Source: Paracoccus sp. (in: a-proteobacteria)
GTDB lineage: Bacteria; Pseudomonadota; Alphaproteobacteria; Rhodobacterales; Rhodobacteraceae
Direction of reading: 5' to 3'
Assembly: GCA_030538705.1 (NCBI GenBank)
Contig: JAUNTL010000001.1
Coordinates: 1-64,000, forward strand
Length of the DNA: 64,000 nucleotides
The translations under genes were made by a program, and so were the position numbers. Shown here piece by piece: positions 26,889-35,472 of the stretch. Every line of letters starts with the position of its first letter. The stretch's first letter is position 1. The notes under the pieces were generated by a model that did no database searches, had not been told where the DNA came from, and was given only the letters and a program-made list of their open reading frames with translations.

Positions 26889-28247
26889 TCAGCGCAAGGC
26901 GGCAAGGATGGCGTCCTTGACGCCCGGCGCGCCGGCGATCTCGGTGAACTCCAGATCCTCGCGCCCGAAATAGCTGGCCTGATTACGCGCGGACCAGTCA
27001 TTTGTGACGATGCGCCAGAACGGCCGCGCATCCCCCGGCTGCGGCGCGGCATAAAGAAAATCGCCGCTGCGCTGCGCCAGCGGGAAATCCCCGACCTGAT
27101 TGGCACGCGCCATGATTTCAGCCAGCACCTCGGGCGAAACCTCGGCCGCCATCAGCTTGCCGTCAAACCGCACCGAACCGTCGAACTCATAACGGCTGAC
27201 CGCACCCGCGGGCAGGCCGGCACCAAAGCTGGTGTGCCCGATAAAGCCGGCATCGCCATTGCCGGCCGCAGCCAGCGCCGCCGCCGCCATCAGCCCGACC
27301 TCGTCGACCCCCATCGCGGCCGGGCTGGTGCCGACGCTTTCACGGTCACCGTCGCCCAGATGGGTTGCCATGATGCTTTCAATCAGCGCGGCAAGGCGCG
27401 GCTCGGCCTCGGCGGCGGGGTCGATGGCAATGCGGCTGATGCTGGCCGCCGCACCGGGCGCCGCGATATAGGCGGTGCGGATCGCGGTCGACCAGCTGCC
27501 GGTATGGATGTAACGCGTGGCCCCTTCGGCATGTTCGAAATCCAGATGGTCATGCCCGCCGACCAGCAGCGCCCCATCGGGCAGCAAGGGCAGGATCTGC
27601 CTGTCCGCCACCACGCCCGCATGGCTGAGGATGACATTGATCCCCGGTCCCATCAATGCCGGCAGATGCTCGTTCGCCCATGCCACCGGTTCGGGCGCTG
27701 CAATCATCTCACGCGTGGCGGCGGGATAGGTGAACAGCGCATCCGTGGCGATCCCGACAAAGGTGACGGCCTGCCCGCCCAGATCCAGCGTCACACTCGC
27801 CGGTGCGTATCCGGCGCCGCTGCGCGTGTCGGTCAGATTCGACAGAACGATAATTCCATGCCCCTGCGCACGGGCGACGAAATTCGCCAGATCGGGGTCA
27901 ATGTCCGGCTCATGATTGCCGATATTGACGATCGTTGGCGCCAGATCGGCGAATGCCGCCAGCATGGTCCAGTCGATTTCACCGCCCGAGGCGATGGTGA
28001 CCTTGTTGCCCAGTTCGAACAGATCGCCGTTCAGCACGATGACAGCCGGGCCGGAACTGGCCGTGACCTGACGCGCGATCTCGGCCAGAAGCTGCGCGCT
28101 GCGGTCATAGGCCGAATGCAGATCGGCCAGGGCGATGATCGTCACCCCCGGCACCTGCGCCCGCGCGATCTGCGGCACAAAAGGCAAGAGAGCGGTCGTG
28201 CCCATCAGGGCCAGAATGCTGCGGCGGCGAAGGGTCGGGGCGGTCAT
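26889..28247 (-). CDS. Tat-exported metallophosphoesterase, 5'-nucleotidase family
   Basis: A 452-residue periplasmic phosphoesterase. The N-terminus LRRRSILALMGTTALL is a twin-arginine-type signal. The two-metal motifs of the calcineurin fold follow in order: ADLHSAYD, NGDLFE, NIGNHEPDID, LSHAGVVAD and GGHDHLDF. The C-terminal half (from about 265) resembles the substrate-binding domain of UshA-type 5'-nucleotidases (FIGHTSFGAGLPAG, YEFDGSVRFD). It probably releases phosphate from nucleotides or related esters in the periplasm. It stands alone and faces gabD. Confidence 0.8.
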   Translation of the reverse strand: MTAPTLRRRSILALMGTTALLPFVPQIARAQVPGVTIIALADLHSAYDRSAQLLAEIARQVTASSGPAVIVLNGDLFELGNKVTIASGGEIDWTMLAAFADLAPTIVNIGNHEPDIDPDLANFVARAQGHGIIVLSNLTDTRSGAGYAPASVTLDLGGQAVTFVGIATDALFTYPAATREMIAAPEPVAWANEHLPALMGPGINVILSHAGVVADRQILPLLPDGALLVGGHDHLDFEHAEGATRYIHTGSWSTAIRTAYIAAPGAAASISRIAIDPAAEAEPRLAALIESIMATHLGDGDRESVGTSPAAMGVDEVGLMAAAALAAAGNGDAGFIGHTSFGAGLPAGAVSRYEFDGSVRFDGKLMAAEVSPEVLAEIMARANQVGDFPLAQRSGDFLYAAPQPGDARPFWRIVTNDWSARNQASYFGREDLEFTEIAGAPGVKDAILAALR

Positions 28248-28301
28248 GGCAATATCCTGCGTTCAAGGCCAGCGGACCACGATCCTAGCACATCTTGCAA
28301 G

Positions 28302-28694
28302 TCAGCCACGTGACAGCAGCGCATCCCCCGCCTCGGGATCGCGCAAAAAGATTGCAGAGGGAACAGGCGGCACCTGCCACCACCAGACAAGCAGGCAAAA
28401 GACCACAAGACGCCAGATCGGCATGCGTGACACAGGGGCGGGCAGAGCGGCCAGAAACTCTGACGCCTCAACCACCTGCGAGGCCGGAACCGCGATCCGC
28501 ATCCCGCCCATCGCCAGCGCCATATCCGGGTGCAGCCCGTGGATCGCGCGATCCAGCGCCACGGCGTGATAACCGGCGCCGCGCATCGCGGCGACCACCA
28601 GGTCGACATCAACGGCCAGCCAGCCCCGCGCAATCACGCAAAGCGGGCCGGTATCATCGTCAGAGGCTGAATCAGAGGCTGAGATCCTCGTCAT
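28302..28694 (-). CDS. DUF2007-like signal-transducing protein with C-terminal membrane helix
   Basis: A roughly 130-residue protein. The central part (LCVIARGWLAVDVDLVVAAMRGAGYHAVALDR..MALAMGGMRIAVPA in short segments) resembles PF09413 proteins, small alpha/beta domains of unknown role. A hydrophobic C-terminal segment (IWRLVVFCLLVWWWQV) should be a membrane helix. The start is uncertain: ATG 28694 overlaps the trcR end by 23 bases, and no strong RBS is seen. Co-transcription with trcR is likely. Confidence 0.5.
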   Translation of the reverse strand: MTRISASDSASDDDTGPLCVIARGWLAVDVDLVVAAMRGAGYHAVALDRAIHGLHPDMALAMGGMRIAVPASQVVEASEFLAALPAPVSRMPIWRLVVFCLLVWWWQVPPVPSAIFLRDPEAGDALLSRG

Positions 28695-29424
28695 CCTCGT
28701 CCTCGTCATCCTGTGCAGGCAGGTTGAAGAAGCTTTCGGCATCGAGCGCCTTTTCCTCGGGCCGCTCTTCGCGGGTGAGGGTAAAGTTCTCCAGCCCGGC
28801 GATCGCGCTCGGCAGGCGCGGCTCGTCGCCCATCGCAAGCGAGGTTTCGGTCGAAACCAGCTTGCGGCGATCGTCATCCGACATCACGCCGCCATCAGCG
28901 GCCTTTTTCTTCGCCGCCTTCTGCACCGCGGCATCAAGCTCGGTCTGCTTGCACAGGCCAAGCGCGACAGGGTCGATCGGCTGGATATTGGCGATGTTCC
29001 AATGCGTCCGGTCGCGGATAGCCTGAATCGTCGGCTTGGTCGTTCCGACCAGCTTGGCGATCTGGGCATCGGCCAGTTCGGGGTGGAACTTGACCAGCCA
29101 CAGAATCGCGGCGGGCCGGTCCTGACGCTTGGACAGCGGCGTATAGCGCGGTCCACGGCGCTTTTCCTCGCCATCCGCGGCGGGGTTATGCTTGAGTTGC
29201 AGCTTATAGGCGGGGTCCGCCTGACCCTTTTCGATCTCGATACTGTCGAGCTGGTTCGAGGCAACCGGATCAAACCCCTTGACCCCGGTCGCGACATCTC
29301 CATCGGCAATCCCCTGCACCTCAAGCTCGTGCAGACCGCAGAAATCGCCGATCTGCTTAAAGCTCAGTGTGGTGTTGTCGATCAGCCAGACGGCGGTCGC
29401 CTTTGCCATCAGCGGTTTGTTCAT
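28672..29424 (-). CDS. trcR: Cell-cycle transcriptional regulator TrcR (DUF1013)
   Basis: A 250-residue protein conserved through alphaproteobacteria. The N-terminal WLIDNTTLSFKQIGDFCGLHELEVQGIADG is a helix-turn-helix-like region; a second, DAQIAKLVGTTKPTIQAIRDRTHWN, lies at about 100-125. The C-terminus is strongly acidic (AQDDEDEDDEDLSL). TrcR associates with RNA polymerase in Sinorhizobium and influences cell-cycle genes, as I recall the literature. AAGGAG is seven bases before ATG 29424. It is a good marker for alphaproteobacterial origin. Confidence 0.88.
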   Translation of the reverse strand: MNKPLMAKATAVWLIDNTTLSFKQIGDFCGLHELEVQGIADGDVATGVKGFDPVASNQLDSIEIEKGQADPAYKLQLKHNPAADGEEKRRGPRYTPLSKRQDRPAAILWLVKFHPELADAQIAKLVGTTKPTIQAIRDRTHWNIANIQPIDPVALGLCKQTELDAAVQKAAKKKAADGGVMSDDDRRKLVSTETSLAMGDEPRLPSAIAGLENFTLTREERPEEKALDAESFFNLPAQDDEDEDDEDLSL

Positions 29425-29643
29425 CGGGTTACTCCTTAGACATATCTGTCCCGGCCGGGGAAAACGGCTTTTGGGCTGAGAGCCAGTCCGCGTTTTCGGG
29501 GGAATTGGCAGATGATATATGCAATTCTGTGGCGCAGGAAAAGCCCCGAATCGTAATGTCCGGGCCGGGGCACGTCCTCGTATCGGCCAGGGGTTTGTGC
29601 CAGACGTCACTCGGCCAGTGCCGCCCCATGCGAGGAAACCGTG

Positions 29644-30297
29644 ATGCGCCATATGATCATGACCGCCCTCATGGCTGTGGCTGTCCTGTCTGCCACCACC
29701 ACCGCCACCACCGCCCAAAGCCACCGCGCGGGTGAGTTCGACTATTACGTGATGGCGCTCAGCTGGTCGCCCGGCTGGTGCCGCCAGACCGGTGACCGGC
29801 GCGGGGCAGAGCAATGCGGTCCCGGCGGCAGGATCGGGTTCGTCCTTCATGGGCTGTGGCCGCAATATGAACGCGGCTGGCCCTCGAACTGCCGCAGCAA
29901 CGAACGCGATCCCTCGCGCCGCGAAAGCCAGGCCATGGCGGATATCATGGGTTCGGGCGGGCTGGCATGGTATCAGTGGCAAAAGCACGGCCGCTGTTCA
30001 GGACTGTCCGCGCGGGCATATTACGCCACTTCGCGCCGGGCCTTCGAATCGCTGCACCTGCCGGAATATTTCGTTGCTCTCGACCGCGATATCGCAATCG
30101 CGCCCACGCTGATCGAAGCGGCTTTTATCGAGGCCAACCCCGGACTGAGCCGCGACGGCATCACCGTGACCTGCCGCGATGGCGCGCTGCAAGAGGTCCG
30201 CATTTGCCTGACCCGCGATCTGCTGCCCCGCGATTGTGCCCCCGACACCCGTCGCGACTGTGCCCGCCCTTCGGTGCTGATGGAAAAGACCCGCTGA
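29644..30297 (+). CDS. Secreted ribonuclease T2 family enzyme
   Basis: A 217-residue RNase T2 homologue with a signal peptide (MRHMIMTALMAVAVLSATTTA). Both catalytic motifs are intact: FVLHGLWPQY (CAS I) and WYQWQKHGRC (CAS II), including two histidines and the glutamine/lysine context of bacterial members. Eight or more cysteines suggest disulfides in the periplasm. GAGG lies eight bases before ATG 29644; a GTG one codon earlier is an alternative. It would degrade RNA in the periplasm or outside the cell. It is monocistronic. Confidence 0.88.
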   Translation: MRHMIMTALMAVAVLSATTTATTAQSHRAGEFDYYVMALSWSPGWCRQTGDRRGAEQCGPGGRIGFVLHGLWPQYERGWPSNCRSNERDPSRRESQAMADIMGSGGLAWYQWQKHGRCSGLSARAYYATSRRAFESLHLPEYFVALDRDIAIAPTLIEAAFIEANPGLSRDGITVTCRDGALQEVRICLTRDLLPRDCAPDTRRDCARPSVLMEKTR

Positions 30298-30456
30298 CGC
30301 AGCAACCGCCGCCATCCGCCCGTCTGCCGGACCGGCCGGACCGCTCGCCGGCAGGCCGCGCGCTGTCTTTTCCATTGCCCCCGATCTGATCCCGGTCAGC
30401 GATGCGCGGCCGGCCGCGCCCATGGCGCCTGACTGCGGCCCGGTCAGGTCTCGCGG

Positions 30457-30864
30457 TCAGAAAACCTCGTCCCGGCGCGCCTCGCGGCGCTCGAACACCA
30501 TCGCTGTGCCGGGACCAGTCAGCACCAGACGCGGCCCGTCACGGCGCATCGCCTCGATCCCGGCGAGGCGGCTTATATACAGCGCCTCGGCGCGGTTGCG
30601 GGCAGGATCGGCACAGGCCATCCGCGTCACGCCGATCTCACGCGCGGCGAAGCCCGGCGCGGTCGCTGCCTGCGCGCCGGAATAGGCGTTGCAGGGCGCG
30701 ACCCCGCTCAGCCGGTCGCCGTCGATGCGCAGAGACACATCGTCAAACCACGGCGCCCCGTCCATTTCCACCAGCCGCCAGTCGATACCGTCGATACGCT
30801 GCCCCTCGGGGATTTCGGCCGCACATGCCGCCAGCGCCAGCAGGGTCGTCACCCAAAGCCTCAT
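30457..30864 (-). CDS. META-domain (HslJ-like) lipoprotein
   Basis: A 135-residue putative lipoprotein. The leader MRLWVTTLLALAACAAE has a lipobox with Cys at about residue 14. The rest matches the META/HslJ fold: GIDWRLVEMDGAPW near the start and APCNAYSGAQAA plus VTRMACADP in the middle. Members are linked to heat-shock or novobiocin resistance in E. coli (HslJ), but the molecular role is unknown. It starts 15 bases after the rpsU terminator, so it probably has its own promoter or relies on read-through. Confidence 0.72.
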   Translation of the reverse strand: MRLWVTTLLALAACAAEIPEGQRIDGIDWRLVEMDGAPWFDDVSLRIDGDRLSGVAPCNAYSGAQAATAPGFAAREIGVTRMACADPARNRAEALYISRLAGIEAMRRDGPRLVLTGPGTAMVFERREARRDEVF

Positions 30865-30878
30865 CTGCGTCCTCCATG

Positions 30879-30911
30879 AAAAAACCCCCGCAGGCCGGGC
30901 CAACGGGGGTC
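30879..30911 (-). terminator. Intrinsic terminator of rpsU
   Basis: On the minus strand ACCCCCG and CGGGGGT form a 7-bp stem around an inner GGCC-rich loop, followed by TTTTTC. It lies 26 bases after the rpsU stop and is the best Rho-independent terminator in this part of the window. Confidence 0.9.
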
Positions 30912-30936
30912 TTGAACCTGATCGGTCCGCCTTGCC

Positions 30937-31143
30937 TTACAGAGCGCCTTCGCGCTGTGCCTTTTTACGGGCCAGCTTGCGGGCACGACGCACGGCCTCG
31001 GCCTTTTCACGGGCCTTTTTGACCGACGGTTTTTCGAAATGCTGCCGAAGCTTCATCTCGCGGAACACGCCTTCGCGCTGAAGCTTTTTCTTCAGGGCGC
31101 GCATCGCCTGTTCGACGTTATTGTCGCGAACGTTCACCTGCAT
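30937..31143 (-). CDS. rpsU: 30S ribosomal protein bS21
   Basis: A 68-residue basic protein of the small subunit, starting [21 protein letters not shown] and rich in Arg/Lys throughout. The length and the central [18 protein letters not shown] match bS21 precisely. AGGAAGG precedes the ATG. It is divergent from the COQ9 gene, with only 94 bases between starts, so promoters for both lie there. Confidence 0.96.
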   Translation of the reverse strand: MQVNVRDNNVEQAMRALKKKLQREGVFREMKLRQHFEKPSVKKAREKAEAVRRARKLARKKAQREGAL

Positions 31144-31237
31144 GTGGTTGTCACCACCTTCCTAGGTTAGAGTTGATCGAGTTGCAGGAAGCCGTGCTAT
31201 AGGGGGCGCGCGCGCATTTGTCCAGCCCGGAGGCAAT

Positions 31238-31882
31238 ATGACCGATACACAAGACCGACTGGCCGAGGCCGCGCTGACGCATGTGCCGTTTGAAGGGATG
31301 AACGACAATGCCCTTGCCGCCGGGGCGCGTGATCTGGGGCTGGGGGTGGATGTCGCGCGCGCCTTCTTTCCGCTCGGCGGGGCGGATCTGGCGGCCTGGA
31401 CACATCGCCGGGGGGATGCGGCGCTGGCACAATGGCTGGCCGGCGCGCCGGACGGGCGTATCCGTGATCGCATCACGGCGGCCATCCGCGCGCGGCTGGA
31501 TCTGGCCGATCCCGAACTGGTGCGCGCCGCCTCGGCCGTGCTGGCGCTGCCCCGCAACCAGCCGCTTGCCGCGCGGCTGGTCTGGGAAACCGCCGACACC
31601 ATCTGGACCGGGCTGGGTGATCACTCAGAGGATGTGAACTGGTATTCCAAACGCGCGACCCTTGCCGCCGTCTATGCCGCCTCGGCGCTTTACTGGCTGG
31701 GGGACACATCCGACGGGCGCAGCGAGACCGATGGTTTCATCGACCGCCGCATCGAGGGCGTCATGCGCTTTGAAAAGTTAAAATCCGGCCTGCGCAAACT
31801 GCCCGGCGCGGCGGTTCTGAGCGATCTTGCAACCGGCTGGGTCCGGGCACCGAAACCCGCAAATGACAAGGAATGTTCATGA
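31238..31882 (+). CDS. COQ9-family ubiquinone biosynthesis protein
   Basis: A 214-residue homologue of COQ9, a lipid-binding TetR-fold protein that supports ubiquinone ring hydroxylation. The conserved C-terminal part with WYSKRATLAAVYAASALYWLGD is diagnostic. The N-terminal helix region (RLAEAALTHVPFEGM) is also typical. GGAGG is four bases before ATG 31238. Its stop overlaps the start of the quinone oxidoreductase gene (ATGA), suggesting coupled translation and perhaps a shared quinone theme. Confidence 0.88.
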   Translation: MTDTQDRLAEAALTHVPFEGMNDNALAAGARDLGLGVDVARAFFPLGGADLAAWTHRRGDAALAQWLAGAPDGRIRDRITAAIRARLDLADPELVRAASAVLALPRNQPLAARLVWETADTIWTGLGDHSEDVNWYSKRATLAAVYAASALYWLGDTSDGRSETDGFIDRRIEGVMRFEKLKSGLRKLPGAAVLSDLATGWVRAPKPANDKECS

Positions 31883-32874
31883 CCCTTCCCGATACGATGC
31901 GCGCGATCGAGATCTCGGCCCCCGGGGTGCCCGAGATGCTGGTGGAAACCACCCGTCCGGTTCCCATGCCCGGCCATGAACAGATCGTCATCCGCCTGGC
32001 CTGGGCCGGCATCAACCGCCCCGATGTCGCGCAGCGGCAGGGCACATACGCACCACCGCCCGGTGCCTCGGACCTGCCGGGACTGGAGGGCGCGGGCGAG
32101 GTCGTGGCCATCGGCAGCGGTGTCTCGCGCTGGCAGCCGGGCGACCGGGTCTGTGCGCTGCTGCCGGGCGGGGGATATGCGGAATATGCGCTGTGCCATC
32201 AGGACCATGCCCTGCCGGTGCCCGAGGGCATGACGCTGCGCGAGGCAGCGGCGCTGCCCGAAACCGCCTTCACCGTCTGGTCGAATGTCGTCATGCGCGG
32301 CGGATTGCAAGCGGGCGAGCGGTTTCTGGTCCATGGCGGCTCGTCCGGGATCGGCACGATGGCGATCCAGATCGCGAAGGCTCTGGGCGCACGGGTCTGG
32401 GCGACGGCCGGATCACCCGATAAATGCGCCGCCTGTGCCGCTCTGGGCGCCACGGCAATCAACTATCGCGATGAGGACTTCGTCGCCATCCTGCGCGAGG
32501 CCGGTGGTGCAGATCTGATCCTCGACATGGTCGGCGGCGAATATATCGAACGCAACCTCAAGGCGCTGGATATGGATGGCCGGCTGGTGATGATTGCCTT
32601 TCTTCAGGGTCCGAAGGCCACGATCAACTTTGCCCATATCATGACGCGCCGGCTGACCCTGACCGGATCGACCCTGCGACCGCAGTCGGATGCGGCCAAG
32701 GCGGCAATTGCGGATGAGCTGCGCGCGCAGGTCTGGCCACTGATCGCGGCCGGCAAGGTCCGGGTGCTGATCGACAGCGAGTTTCCGCTGGATCAGGCCG
32801 CCGAGGCGCACCGGCGCATGGAAAGCAGCGATCATATCGGCAAGATCGTCCTGAAGATCGCCGCGGACGCCTGA
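31879..32874 (+). CDS. NAD(P)H quinone oxidoreductase, zinc-free MDR family (PIG3-like)
   Basis: A 331-residue medium-chain dehydrogenase. GINRPDVAQRQGTYAPPPGAS is the quinone-reductase/PIG3 signature, and HGGSSGIGTMAIQIA is the NADPH-binding loop. The structural and catalytic zinc cysteines of alcohol dehydrogenases are absent. It probably reduces quinones by one or two electrons. ATG 31879 overlaps the COQ9 stop by four bases and has AAGGA at proper distance; the ATG six bases earlier has no RBS spacing. Confidence 0.87.
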   Translation: MTLPDTMRAIEISAPGVPEMLVETTRPVPMPGHEQIVIRLAWAGINRPDVAQRQGTYAPPPGASDLPGLEGAGEVVAIGSGVSRWQPGDRVCALLPGGGYAEYALCHQDHALPVPEGMTLREAAALPETAFTVWSNVVMRGGLQAGERFLVHGGSSGIGTMAIQIAKALGARVWATAGSPDKCAACAALGATAINYRDEDFVAILREAGGADLILDMVGGEYIERNLKALDMDGRLVMIAFLQGPKATINFAHIMTRRLTLTGSTLRPQSDAAKAAIADELRAQVWPLIAAGKVRVLIDSEFPLDQAAEAHRRMESSDHIGKIVLKIAADA

Positions 32875-32903
32875 GAGGGCCACGCTCACGCCCCATGGGC
32901 ACG

Positions 32904-33116
32904 GCCGGCTGCCTCCGGCGGGGATATTTATCGACAGAAGAGGCGCGTTAACCCGTCCTTAAGACGGTTTGTGCCATAAGTGATTCGCGGCACAGGCGGG
33001 GACGCCGATGGCCGTGACAGGAGATGCCACACCCTGCCGGGACATGCTCCGCGGCAGGGTGTGTGCCCCCCCCTTCTTCTTCTGTCCCTGAAATATCCCC
33101 GCCGGAGGCAGCCGGC
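32904..33116. repeat. 213-bp element with 26-bp perfect inverted ends (REP/MITE-like)
   Basis: Bases 32904-32929 and 33091-33116 are perfect inverted copies (26 bp) containing CTCCGGCGGGGATATTT. After a 3- or 4-base mismatch, GACAGAAGA extends the match inward on both sides. Inside lies a second perfect 12-bp inverted repeat, CACACCCTGCCG (33028-33039) with CGGCAGGGTGTG (33052-33063), and a weaker one around CTTAAG (32950-32970). No transposase is encoded. Similar GGCGGGGATATTT motifs recur between genes in Rhodobacterales, from memory, so this may be a member of a dispersed family. Confidence 0.7.
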
Positions 33117-33268
33117 GGTTGATACAGGCGCAAGATACCGGCAGCAGGGCAGATGCCGGACGGGGCCCGGCCACTGGCCGGGCCTTGCGCGCCGTTCTGG
33201 CGGCGCGCCGGGATGGCATAAGCAGGCCCCGGCCAGCGGGCGGGTTTCCGCGCAGCTGACCGGTATGG

Positions 33269-33777
33269 GACAGCACCGGACCCGTGGCGGCACCATCGCC
33301 AACCGCGCGCCGGTCACCGCGCCAGCCGTGCAGCGAGGCGGTCACGTGCCACCGGCAAGGGTCGGGTGACATGGCCGGCCGCAAGGCGGTGGCGCGGGAT
33401 TTCCTTGCCCTGCTGGCATAGGACAGCACCGGACCCATGGCGGCGTCACGGCCAACCGGGCAGGCCCGACCCGTGGCGGCGTCACGGCACCGGGCACGCC
33501 GCTCGGTGCGGCGAGGCGGTCACGTGCCGCTGGCAAGGGCCGGGTGACATGGCCCGCCGCAAGGCGGTGGTGCAGGATTTCCTTGCCCTGCTGGCATAGG
33601 ACAGCACCGGACTCGGGGCGGCGTCACGGCCAACCGGGCAGGCCCGACCCGTGGCAGCGTCACGGCACCGGGCACGCCGCTCGGTGCGGCGAGGCGGTCA
33701 CGTGCCACCGGCAAGGGCCGGGTGACATGGCCGGCCGCAAGGCGGTGGCGCAGGATTTCCTTGCCCTGCTGGCATAA
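33269..33777. repeat. Three tandem copies of the recO 3'-end unit
   Basis: Units begin at GACAGCACCGG at 33269, 33422 and 33600; a fourth, at 33778, runs into the real recO end. Lengths are 153, 178 and 178 bases; the 178-base units share a longer internal GC-rich segment. Each contains, on the minus strand and in recO frame, RLAAGHVTRPLPxARDRLAA, identical or nearly so to the RecO C-terminus. The first unit even keeps the final LAARLAR and stop. The array therefore arose by tandem duplication of the recO tail and its flank. Confidence 0.88.
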
Positions 33778-33822
33778 GGCAGCACCGGACCCGTGGCGAC
33801 GTCACGGCCAACCGCGCGCCGG

Positions 33823-34533
33823 TCAGCGTGCCAGCCGTGCGGCAAGCCGATCGCGTGCCGCTGGCAAGGGTCGGGTGACATGGCCCGCCGCAAGGCGGTG
33901 GTGCAGGAAATGCCCGGTCAAGGCCAGTGCATGGCGCAGATCGTCATTGCTGGCTGGGCCGCCCAGCATTTCGGGCAGGCGCAACAGGCGCGGGGCATAA
34001 TCCCCGGCGCCGGCCTGTGTGACGGCGCGGCCCGAGACCGGGCTGACATAGGCCAGACCCGTGCGCGCGCCCGTCACGGCGCAAGATGTCAGATCCAGAC
34101 CAAAGCCCATTTCATCCAGCAACAGCATCTCCCACCGGACATAATCAGCCGCCCAGCCGGCACCGGCATCCATCATGTCCCACAGCGCTTCAGAGGCCTG
34201 GGCGAGGCGGGGATGGGGATCGCGTTCGGGCAGTGCAAACCGCAACAGGGCCGTGGTCGCATTCAGGCCATCCAGCGCGGCGGCCCCGTTCAGCAGACCC
34301 GGGCGGGCGCGTGCCGGCTCGATGCTGAAGGTGCCAAGCTGGTCGGCCTGCCGCGCCCGCCAGACGGCCGCGACAAAGTTGCCGGGTTGCAGCATGGCGG
34401 CCCGCGTCCGTCCCGCCCCGCCCGGGACGAGACCGCCGATGCGGCCCATATCCACGGTCATCAGCTCGATCAATGCGGCGTGCTCGCCATGGGGGCGGCG
34501 CGCGATCACCGTGCCCTCGCCACGCCACTCCAT
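33823..34533 (-). CDS. recO: DNA repair protein RecO
   Basis: A 236-residue recombination mediator that helps load RecA at gaps. The N-terminal OB-fold begins MEWRGEGTVIARRPHGEHAAL, and the RecO helical domain follows (LLRFALPERDPHPRL, WEMLLLDEMGFGLDL). The usual zinc-binding cysteine cluster is reduced to a single Cys (SCAVTG), as in many alphaproteobacterial RecOs. ATG 34533 overlaps the ybaK stop (ATGA). The last about 35 codons are repeated downstream in a tandem array. Confidence 0.9.
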   Translation of the reverse strand: MEWRGEGTVIARRPHGEHAALIELMTVDMGRIGGLVPGGAGRTRAAMLQPGNFVAAVWRARQADQLGTFSIEPARARPGLLNGAAALDGLNATTALLRFALPERDPHPRLAQASEALWDMMDAGAGWAADYVRWEMLLLDEMGFGLDLTSCAVTGARTGLAYVSPVSGRAVTQAGAGDYAPRLLRLPEMLGGPASNDDLRHALALTGHFLHHRLAAGHVTRPLPAARDRLAARLAR

Positions 34534-35000
34534 CAGGCGGTAAAAGCGGCCGGCTGCGCCCCGCTGACACGGATCAGATCGGGCGGGGCGATGGAAAAGA
34601 CATGGCGCGGCGTGCCGGCCGCCGCCCAGACACGCCCGAACTCCATCAGCCGCAGGTCGATGAAGGCGCGCGGCGCACGCAGATGGCCCAGAGGGGCGAC
34701 GCCGCCGATGGCAAATCCCGTCGCCGCACGGATCAGCGCCGCATCGGCCTTGCACAGCGCCTCGCCCGCCAGTTCGGCCGCGCGCGCGGCGTCAACCCGG
34801 TTGCCCCCGGCTGTCAGGAACAGCAGGATATCGCCGCTTTCGTCCCCATGAAAGATGATCGACTTGGCGATCTGATCGGGCAGACAGCCGACCGCTAGCG
34901 CCGCATCGGCAGCGGTGCGCGTGTCGCCCATCTCGCGGATCTCATCCGCCAGCCCCGCCGCTTGCAGCGCCGCACGGACCCTTGCCAAACTCCTGCTCAT
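34533..35000 (-). CDS. YbaK/EbsC-family aminoacyl-tRNA deacylase
   Basis: A 155-residue editing-type protein. The catalytic-lysine segment QIAKSIIF and the glycine loop GFAIGGVAPLGH are characteristic of YbaK/ProX domains, which remove mischarged amino acids from tRNA (for example Cys from tRNA-Pro). Which tRNA it edits is not decided by sequence. It is translationally coupled to recO through a four-base overlap. Confidence 0.85.
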   Translation of the reverse strand: MSRSLARVRAALQAAGLADEIREMGDTRTAADAALAVGCLPDQIAKSIIFHGDESGDILLFLTAGGNRVDAARAAELAGEALCKADAALIRAATGFAIGGVAPLGHLRAPRAFIDLRLMEFGRVWAAAGTPRHVFSIAPPDLIRVSGAQPAAFTA

Positions 35001-35039
35001 CGCGCACTCCCTTCAGCAGGCGACATTAAGGAGGCCGTG

Positions 35040-35366
35040 ATGGCGCAACAAGTCTATACGCTGCTGGTGCAGGTTGGCCGCAAGGCAGGTGATGGCCTGC
35101 CCGAGGGCGCGACCGGGGCGGGGATCTTGTGCTATAGCTCGGGCCGGGATCAGGCCGAAGCGGTGCGCGAGACAGTCGCCATTCTCAAACAGGCCGATAT
35201 GGCACCGCTGGATGTGACCGGATATGGCACGCTGGCCGACCGCGAGGCCGAAGGCCATGAGATCGGTCCCGAGGACCGCGCATTGATGGATCGCGCATTG
35301 GACGAGAACGCGGTGATCGTCGCCCAGATCGAACCGTTTTTCGACGATCCCGGCACCGGGTCGTAA
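35040..35366 (+). CDS. Conserved small protein of unknown function
   Basis: A 108-residue acidic protein starting MAQQVYTLLVQVGRKAGDGLPEGATGAG, with a perfect AAGGAGG six bases before ATG 35040. It has features of a small alpha/beta fold: a strand-like VYTLLVQVGR, a helix QAEAVRETVAILKQA, then LDVTGYGTL and a helical acidic C-terminal part. There is no signal peptide, membrane helix or cysteine pair. The strong RBS and codon use show it is real. I do not recognise the family. It is divergent from ybaK. Confidence 0.7.
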   Translation: MAQQVYTLLVQVGRKAGDGLPEGATGAGILCYSSGRDQAEAVRETVAILKQADMAPLDVTGYGTLADREAEGHEIGPEDRALMDRALDENAVIVAQIEPFFDDPGTGS

Positions 35367-35472
35367 CCTGCGGCTTTCCGCCGATATCATGATCCCGGCC
35401 ATGCCCGGTTTTCCTCGCATCCCGGCTGCGCTATCGTGGCCGCAGATCACCTGAATAATGGGGCAGGAGCAG

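Larger units (their letters stand above)
32875..33822. other. Gene-free stretch filled with repeats
   Basis: About 950 bases between convergent qor-type gene and recO. It holds a 213-bp element with inverted ends (32904-33116), two strong hairpins (GGCCCGGCC-ACT-GGCCGGGCC at 33164-33184 and GCGCGCCG-N6-CGGCGCGC at 33187-33208), and a tandem array of recO-tail copies (33269-33777). I see no independent gene. Confidence 0.75.

Noticed and set aside
30937..31143. Possible small toxin or regulatory peptide
   Set aside because: The sequence and length match ribosomal protein bS21 exactly in character, with its own terminator.
33269..33777. Possible CRISPR array
   Set aside because: Units are contiguous, 153-178 bases long, have no unique spacers and derive from the recO tail; there are no cas genes.
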